A stretch of 64,000 nt of DNA, taken from the NCBI GenBank assembly GCA_949317995.1, contig OX439051.1, forward strand, positions 46,131,250-46,195,249. The letters are read 5' to 3'. A program made the translations under genes and the position numbers. Each line of letters starts with the position of its first letter. The first letter of the stretch is position 1. This DNA comes from Acholoe squamosa (Eukaryota > Annelida > Polychaeta > Phyllodocida > Polynoidae). Shown one piece after another: positions 57,399-64,000 of this stretch. The notes under the pieces are model-generated. The model did not search any database and was not told the DNA's origin. It worked only from the letters and a program-made list of their open reading frames with translations.

Positions 57399-58026
57399 AT
57401 TAAGCACCACATGTTGCCTTAATGCTTTGGTGCAGTTTGCTGTCCTCATTCATGGATACAGGCCTGGTGAGTAAGACATCACCCACTGCAGCACCCATCA
57501 TGAAGGATTGATATACATTCCCCATTAAAGGCTATTAGTGCAGGAGTGCATCATGTCCACTGGTCGTCATGATGCAGTATGAGCGATTATGCTCACCAAC
57601 ACTGAACTGGTGCATCATGCTGACCCTCCGGGAGTGGACCAACCCCATGAGGTCGGTGTGTTGTCGAATGTTGCCTAGGTGAGTTACTCGCCAGGGCTGC
57701 ATTCATGCATCATGACAACTAATGGCTGCATTCATGCATCATGACAACTAATGGCTGCATTCATGCATCATGACAACTAATGGCTGCATTCATGCATCAT
57801 GACAACTAATGGCTGCATTCATGCATCATGACAACTGATGGCTGCATTCATGCATCATGACAACTAATGGCTGCATTCATGCATCATGACAACTGATGGG
57901 CGGGCTGCATTTATGGCTCAGGGTTAATACAGTGCTGATGAGAAAACTCGCCAGCACTGTATTAGTGTATCATGGTGACAAAGATATATTATTATCCTGG
58001 AGGATTGGCCTGGTCTTAAAGGGTTA
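57399..58026. mobile_element. Family A MITE, enlarged by an internal array, possibly two adjoining copies
   Basis: Left ACATTAAGCACCACATGTTG; right GGTCTTAAAGGGTTAACA. CCCATTAAAGGCTATTAGTG at about 57524 may mark a second copy boundary. Contains the 29-bp array. Confidence 0.8.
57695..57898. repeat. 29-bp tandem repeat, 7 units, inside family A
   Basis: GGCTGCATTCATGCATCATG recurs at 57695, 57724, 57753, 57782, 57811, 57840 and 57869, with almost no divergence (AACTAAT/AACTGAT). The unit is exactly the right arm of the family A palindromic core. Confidence 0.97.
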
Positions 58027-59235
58027 ACACAGTCTGTGAGTCCCATACCAAATCCTTTTACATTTCTCAACGGAGACTCAGGGAGAAAAAAAAATCCTTT
58101 TTTTGTTTGGTTATTAACAGAGCCAGTAAAAGGAAAGAAGTGTCGCCTGGCAGAAATAGATGGGGTAGATAGAATAAGGCAGAGAAGGGAATAAGATAAC
58201 AGCTTGAGAGATAAAAGCCAATTCTAGGGGTGGGGTGGGGGAGGTGTGCCTCGCCTGAGGTTTTGAGTCGACATTGAATGCATCTCAGAGATTGCTGTAA
58301 AATGTTTCACCCTTTACTACAGAGTCTGCAGGGATGTGTTCCACTTCTTTCAGCCTCATTTCTTTATGAGAATGATATGAATTTCAGCTTACAAGTCTTG
58401 GCTTAGTTTGGTAACTTAGATTAACTATTTTTTCCAGCTATTGGGACTTGATTGATTTTGACGGAGGGTATGTATTTCCAACTCGATATTTTTTGTGTGT
58501 GTCGGCATTTCTAGTCTTTGAAATCAGTACTTAAAGCACTGATAATGAAGAGAGGACTCAAACTTTTCACCTCATAATATATTGTTAAGAAAAACCGTGT
58601 TACATGTATACCAGTATAGAATTATAGAAATTAAGCTCAAATCAGGCAGGGCTAGCACTTCTATTTCGTAATAGTAGACCTATTATGTATGAGCGCTGAT
58701 TTTTCTTGGACTGATATTTTCTTGTAACACAACCCAGGGTGAATTGTGTAAGGGGTAGGGGAGAAAACCGTTTAGATATTTCCCACATCTGGACTGTGTG
58801 GATGCTCTGAGTGCTTGGTGGGAACCACATTACTCCTTCTTTACTCTAAAATATCTGGGCGCTGCAAAACACGCACAGAATCTGATGTGATATATCGAAC
58901 ACTATATAGAGTTTGCTGATCATATATTTTTTCTCTCGCCATGCCGTTTACATTAATCTCCTTTTAACACTCTATAATGTACAGCATCTACTTACTTAGT
59001 TCCCCTTGCTATTAATGTATGAATCTACTACTAGTATTTCCCGTGCTGTGGTTCCACAGCAATGGGATAATTTTGATTCTAAAGAAATTCTCAATATGAA
59101 TATTATTGTCAGTCAACAAAAGTGGATATTTTTTCTAAGACATTATTATTTTGGAATTCAACAATTTAAGACATTTTGTAAATGCAAATCCTACGTCAAA
59201 CACTAAATTTATGTTCAAATTTCATTATTTTAATG
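58027..59235. other. Unique non-coding sequence
   Basis: No supported feature. Confidence 0.5.
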
Positions 59236-59240
59236 ATAAT

Positions 59241-59626
59241 GCCACTCCAAAAAAAAAAGTTGTTTCTCACCACAAAGTGATAAAAAAAGTGACGAGGGAG
59301 GATTTTATTTAATTTTTTTTTGATAGTTGATGATCAAACTTATATGTCAGGGTCATTCGCGGGTAAGAATAAATGCCTCTTAAAAGTAGTTTTCATTCAC
59401 ATTTAACCCATTAAGGCCTAATGTTGAGAATGCTCAATTTGGTTGTTATTCATAGCTAGCAGCATTGCTGGGACCCTTAGCTTCAATTTGATACCAAACT
59501 TGACTACCTTTGTCTATTTTTAAATAAATTTTTATCAGAAAATGCTGAACCTAATGAAAAAAAAACTCAAATGGCGTTTTTATTTCTGACGAGGGCGGTG
59601 ATGAGAAACAAGTTTTTTTGACTGGC
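59241..59626. mobile_element. MITE of about 386 bp with TIR GCCANTC-poly(A)
   Basis: Left GCCACTCC, A10, GTTGTTTCTCACCAC; right, in reverse complement, GCCAGTCAAAAAAACTTGTT then TCTCATCACC. Interior AT-rich, no frame. Flanks AATGATAAT / CTAAATGA give no clear duplication. Confidence 0.75.
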
Positions 59627-59895
59627 CTAAATGAATTATAAAGCACAATGACCTCATAAATGCTACTTTCTAAAGGTCTTACAGCCATTAGGCTTCACGT
59701 CAACCACAGACAGGGTATAAGTATACATGTAGTCAGGTGACGGTTTGAAGCAGACTGCAGCATATGGAATATTCAGCAGAAAATCAGCTTGACTCTCCGG
59801 ACATAGTCCTGTCACTCTCCATGCACAAAATTATTATCAATAGCAGCCAGATATACTGGTCTACATAACCTATATGTTCTCAATATCAACACTAT

Positions 59896-60146
59896 TAAGC
59901 TTTAAAGGGTCAAAGGGTCAAATACCCTCAGGTGATCTGGCTCAAGTAAGTGATCGTCATGATGCAGTCCTTGGGGATGATCCATAAACCTAGCCCTGCA
60001 TGGTGAGTTATGCACCAGGTCTATCTTCTTGGTGAGTTATGCACCAGGTCTATCTTCTTGGTGAGTTATGGACCAGGTCTATCTTCTTGCATCAGGATTT
60101 TCAAGTGCATGATGCCTAGATATGCATGTATTTTGAAAGGGTCAAA
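59896..60146. mobile_element. Family A MITE with an internal triplication
   Basis: Left TTAAGCTTTAAAGGGTCAAA; right TTTTGAAAGGGTCAAATG. Core GTCATGATGCAGTCC and TGCATGGTGAGTTATGCACC. Confidence 0.7.
60002..60088. repeat. 29-bp tandem repeat, 3 units, inside family A
   Basis: GGTGAGTTATGCACCAGGTC with TATCTTCTT begins at 60002, 60031 and 60060. GGTGAGTTA is the turn of the family A core. Confidence 0.95.
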
Positions 60147-60610
60147 TGCCAAAAACCTTAATGAAAAACAAGGCATACCGGTAAGAGGGCACATAGCAAT
60201 CCCTGCCTGGAGGTCGCCATCTTTGTTCTTAGCCCCCGACGCCACCTTGGATTTTGTCAGAGACCTAATCATCAGCAGTATCTCCCTCTTGTCAGGGTGG
60301 ACCTAGTAGCAGATGAGGTAGTGGCCTGGTGCTAAACCTTCTATAAGCCTACTTAGTGCCCCGTGTAAAACCACTATCTGTATCAATGACCGCTATCTGT
60401 AGTACTGCAGATAGTGGATGACCATCCAACCGATATCTGGATCAAACAAAACTCTATCTGTATCAAATTAAGTGTATCAAAAAGGGGTCATCTGTATCAA
60501 CTGCCCTTTGTATTCTCCTTTACGCTAAGTGTATCAACCTCACTTTCATGGTGTAAACAGTTTGGGAGGTGATTAGGCAAATATCCCAAATACTTATTTT
60601 CCCCTCCCAA

Positions 60611-61095
60611 GTGATCACCCTCCTCAAGTGATCACCCACCCGTGAGTGTTCACTTCCGAGAGTGTTCACTCCCAAAAGTGATCATTCTCATCCCAAGCGA
60701 TCATCCCAAGTGATCTTCCAAGTGATCATCCAAAGTGATCATCCCAAAGGATCATCCAAAAGTGATCACCTATCCCAAGTGATCACTCACCCCAAGGGAT
60801 CATCCAAATTGAAGTGATCACTCCCCAAGAGATCACCCTCCCCAAGTGATCACCCTCCCAAAGTGATCACTATAGTAATCACCCACCCCAGATCATCCCG
60901 AGTGATCATCCTGAGAGTGATCACTCCTGAAAGTGATCACTCCCAAAAGTGATCACTCCCGAGAGTGATCATTTTCATCCCAAGCGATCATCCCGAGTGA
61001 TCATCCTGAGAGTGATCACTCCTGAAAGTGATCATCCCAAAGTGATCATCCATCCCAAGTGATCACATACCCCAAGTGATCACCCACCCCAGATA
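60611..61095. repeat. GTGATCAC array, about 30 motifs
   Basis: The palindrome GTGATCAC and close variants (GTGATCATCC, GCGATCATCC, GTGATCACTCC) recur every 10-19 bp with CCCAA or CCGAGA spacers. The period is irregular, so the conserved motif rather than a fixed unit appears to be what is kept. Confidence 0.95.
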
Positions 61096-61099
61096 ATCT

Positions 61100-61345
61100 T
61101 TTGTGTCAATCTGGCTCAATGTGGCCCAATGTACCCATTTTAAGCCAACTTTACCTATATTTGACCTAATTCTCCCACATTGACTTGATTTTACCCAGTT
61201 TGTCCATGTTATGTCAATCTGACTCAATTTGTCCCAGTCCCTGGCTAGTTGACCCATCTTCAGCCAACTTGACCTATTTTGATGCATATTTATCTGATTT
61301 GACCCATTTTACCCACTGTGGGTCCCCCTTACCCAATTTCCAGTC
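61100..61345. repeat. TTGACCCA-type degenerate repeat
   Basis: Words such as TTTGACCTAATT, TTGACCCATCTT, TTGACCTATTTT, TTTGACCCATTTTA and CTCAATTTGTCCCAG recur about every 15-20 bp directly after the GTGATCAC array. Confidence 0.8.
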
Positions 61346-61509
61346 CAATCCTATCTCAACTCACCCCCTTACACTCACGCACACTGAGTCTATTGGTTGA
61401 TACAGGATAGCGGTTTTCATACAGATAGTGGTTGGATGTGTCTAAACATAGCATTGGAAAAGTTACTACAGATAGCATTAGTTACTACAGATAGTGGTTG
61501 TACACCCCG

Positions 61510-62255
61510 CTACAGTGGACCCCTGTTCTACTGGAAGCCACAGGTAATCTCGGCCGGATGTAAGAAGCCACTGATGCGTACACCGGATATGCCAGGGACA
61601 TGGCTTCCGGAAGCTTCCGAAAGAGGATTGGGGAGTTTCCGCTTTCTGTGCACAGTCAATGAGGCATGGATATCTAATACGGATGTGTCCATGGTGAAGA
61701 AGCCAGGCGCCATTCTCCCAATGCTGTTAGGTCTTGATTGGCACTGGTCTGAAGGTGTTACAGTTAAAATTTAATGATTAGAAGCATCATCTTTGTAATG
61801 ATGATTTATAGCTTTTAAATTCTGCTTAAGATAGATTGGACACTGTCTTAGTTTAGGAAGCAGGCCACTATGGAGAAGGCATTTTCATTTGGTGAAGACA
61901 GTGTAGCATATAAAGACCTAAGAATTTGGCGAGACCGACAAAGGGGGCACCCTGGAGTGAATCCACAAATGCCCTGTGGTCAGTTTTATCACCTCCAGGG
62001 TCCCATTTCCACCATAAATGAGGTCTGTAAACCTGTGATCATAAGTTGTGTTAATTTAAAGAGAGTGTGAGCTGCTCCTAAATGACCATTTCAATAAGAT
62101 ATTTAAGTGGTGTGAGGTGATCGTATCTGATATTAACAAGTTAGCACTCTTATTGGGGGATTACGACCCCCTGTGGGAGGGCTTGCCAAATTCTTAGGTC
62201 TTGAGTACATCAATTTTACCCTGCTCAAGGATCCGGGTTTATCACTCAATGATAC
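61510..62255. other. Unique non-coding sequence
   Basis: CTTCCGGAAGCTTCCG near 61606 is a small dyad. No gene supported. Confidence 0.4.
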
Positions 62256-62263
62256 TTTATTAT

Positions 62264-63161
62264 CACACACAAAAAAACGTACCTAAGAAAACTTAGTCAA
62301 AGTGTCTTATTAATCTTACTTAGTACTTATGACTAACAAATGACCAAGGAGGTCTAAGTTTTCTTAGTCATATTGACTACCCAGATCAGTTTCACTCTCC
62401 GAGCACTATCTTGAACAGGGTATCTGCTGGGAGTTTCAGGCAAGCTAACATATCATAGTCACTTTCACTAAGAGATCTTAGTTATTTTGACCAAGGTCCG
62501 TTAGTGAATTTGACTAAGGGATAGACACATGGTGTTACCTTTACACACCAGATGGCACTGTGGTTTTAAACAGGATTTTTCTGATGGGTGGGTAAAATGA
62601 ATAGCTCCATAGATGTCAAAACAATGATGATTTTTCAGAAACGACATGTATTTGAGGCTTTCAAAATTCAATCTAACATTACACTTGGCAAAATGTACCA
62701 AATATGTTGATGCCTTGTCAAATGAAATAGGTAGTCAGAGAGGAACACCTATTCTGTGGTATTCTAGATAAATACAATATCCATATTTGAATTTGTTTCT
62801 TTGTTGGAAACCCAGAGTACTTTGGCTCAAGGGTTCTAAATGAATATGGTGTGAGGCATTTCAAATGCTTCCTCAATGAGTAGACTCTGATCTGTCAGGT
62901 GTGAATCCTATATAGAGCTTAACACAATCACCAGTTGAATTGAATTAAAAATATCAAGAAGTGTACTTAGTCAAAACAACCAAGGAATCCTAGTCAAAAT
63001 CAGGCAAGCCAAGGCAATTTGGCCACTTTGTCTAATGGTTAGTCATATTCGACTAAGAAAAAGAGGGACGTTTAAAGACGGCGTTTTGACTAACTATTGC
63101 TAGAAAGTTAGACAATTTGACTCGTATATGACTAACATTTGGAACTTATTTTTTTCTGTGC
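62264..63161. mobile_element. 0.9-kb TIR element with subterminal TAGTC clusters
   Basis: Ends CACACAAAAAAACGTACC and, in reverse complement, CACAGAAAAAAATAAGTTCC. About 12 TAGTCA/TGACTA words lie in the outer 260 bp on the left and outer 200 bp on the right, in both orientations, none in the middle. At about 270 bp from the left end, GTTACCTTTACACACCAGAT then GGC parallels GTTACTTTCACCAGAGGGCC at the same offset in the element at 37171-38073. No transposase frame. Confidence 0.8.
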
Positions 63162-63164
63162 AGG

Positions 63165-64000
63165 TTTAATGTTCTAATGAGGTTGTAGATACCGTTTTCT
63201 AAACTTGTAGAATAGTGTTGCTTCGTCAGTAAAATATCGTGGTGAAAGAGCTATTGGCCACACCTGGGGGTGGAAAATTAGTTTTTACTACTGTTCTTTA
63301 GTGTCAACCCCATTATATATTTGGATACATGCATCAGTAGATCTCTATAAGCCGTGGCTTATACACAAGGTTTTTAAGTAGTAGACAGGATCGAGCAGTT
63401 GTGTCAAGCTTTGGGTGTGGGCCTCTGAGTAGCTTGTTGTCACCCTGGTCAGTGAGTGCCTAGGGTTTGTCTACAGCTTATCTATCTGGGTCACCTCTAG
63501 TGCTTTTATCCCCTGTTTCTGTTTGGGATCAGGCTTTGTCTCTAAGTGAATGTGGTGATGGGGGGGGGGTAGAGGATGGAATAAGGCCGATAAATACAAA
63601 GGTATGCGTCATGTTCAGAGAGAAATGTCCTCTATACAAAGAACTAATGTTCAGCAATTTATATCTCTAAAGGGATGGATAAATTTCTTTAGAAATCTTC
63701 TTATCATAAATGTTACAGGCATGTCCCTATGGCCTATAGAGAACATTAGGGAATATTGGGATCCAGGAAGCTTACACAATATAGGCATAGTATAGCAATT
63801 CTTAGTGAAAAAAAGGATAAAAGAAGAATTCCTTCAAAGACTGAAAGAAAGCATTCAAACAGACCAAACAATCCACACCTCAAAGGTATCATAAAATGCG
63901 GAATCTCTCATGTCCGTTCTGTTTCATCCCTCTACAACAGCCTGATAACATTTGGTGCCAATAGCCGTTCCACCTGTCCTGTGTGTGTTCCGCCTTTTGG
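63165..64000. other. Unique non-coding sequence
   Basis: A G9 run near 63560. Short frames at 63467-63795 lack recognisable domains. Confidence 0.5.

Larger units (their letters stand above)
60363..61505. mobile_element. 1.1-kb TIR element with three internal short-motif arrays
   Basis: Ends GTGTAAAACCACTATCTGTA and, in reverse complement, GTGTACAACCACTATCTGTA. CCC follows or precedes both ends. ACTATCTGTATCA-like words are repeated in both subterminal regions (60363-60520 and 61400-61500, mostly inverted at the right). Between lie a GTGATCAC array and a TTGACCCA-type array. No transposase frame; superfamily unknown. Confidence 0.8.

Noticed and set aside
57695-57898. CRISPR-like look of a regular repeat array
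   Set aside because: Units are directly adjacent without variable spacers and lie in an animal-type MITE.
1-64000. LTR retrotransposons, retrovirus-like or Polinton-like elements
   Set aside because: No long terminal direct repeats, primer-binding sites or recognisable polymerase or capsid domains were seen in either strand's frames.

Overview
The window is non-coding eukaryotic DNA, most likely intergenic or intronic sequence from an animal. The dispersed inverted-repeat transposons, the tRNA-derived SINE heads, the long (AT)n and (GA)n tracts and the absence of operons or recognisable genes all point that way. The word TACATGTA recurs, as it does in several marine invertebrates, but the species cannot be named from this sequence. 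I found no protein-coding gene, tRNA gene, rRNA gene, CRISPR array or LTR/retroviral element that I can support. The longest open frames are translations of tandem repeats.

Layout. 1-2,170: mostly unique, with a 40-bp x5 array and one short coding-like frame. 2,175-5,400: an element with about 130-bp terminal inverted repeats (TIRs) whose interior is an 18-unit 134-bp satellite. 5,554-7,160: a 57-bp satellite split by a 0.4-kb insertion. 7,200-31,000: mostly unique sequence with scattered short transposons, two hAT-type elements with visible target duplications, and several candidate regulatory clusters. 31,600-34,500: short duplications, a polypyrimidine tract and a motif cluster. 35,900-38,900: a TACCGTA element, three TA-flanked MITEs and a 0.9-kb element with repeated GAGTC. 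39,600-60,150: many copies of one MITE family plus a SINE-bearing composite present twice in opposite orientation. 60,360-63,160: two more TIR elements with arrays or clusters of short motifs.

Two families dominate. Family A has about 31 copies of 0.12-0.6 kb, plus one expanded to 1.6 kb. It ends in TTAACCCTTTAAGG / CCTTAAAGGGTTAA, which fits piggyBac-type non-autonomous elements, and carries a palindromic core built from GATGCATGAATGCAG. Family B has 6 copies of about 200 bp, with CACTGTAA ends and TA target duplications, as in Tc1/mariner-type MITEs.

The main result is that short tandem arrays appear to have arisen at least five separate times from the palindromic core of family A. In addition, unrelated TIR elements in the window carry tandem arrays or clusters of short motifs. 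Two homologous 0.9-kb elements (37.2 and 62.3 kb) keep the same layout while their repeated motif differs (GAGTC versus TAGTC). All family assignments are by eye, without database searches.
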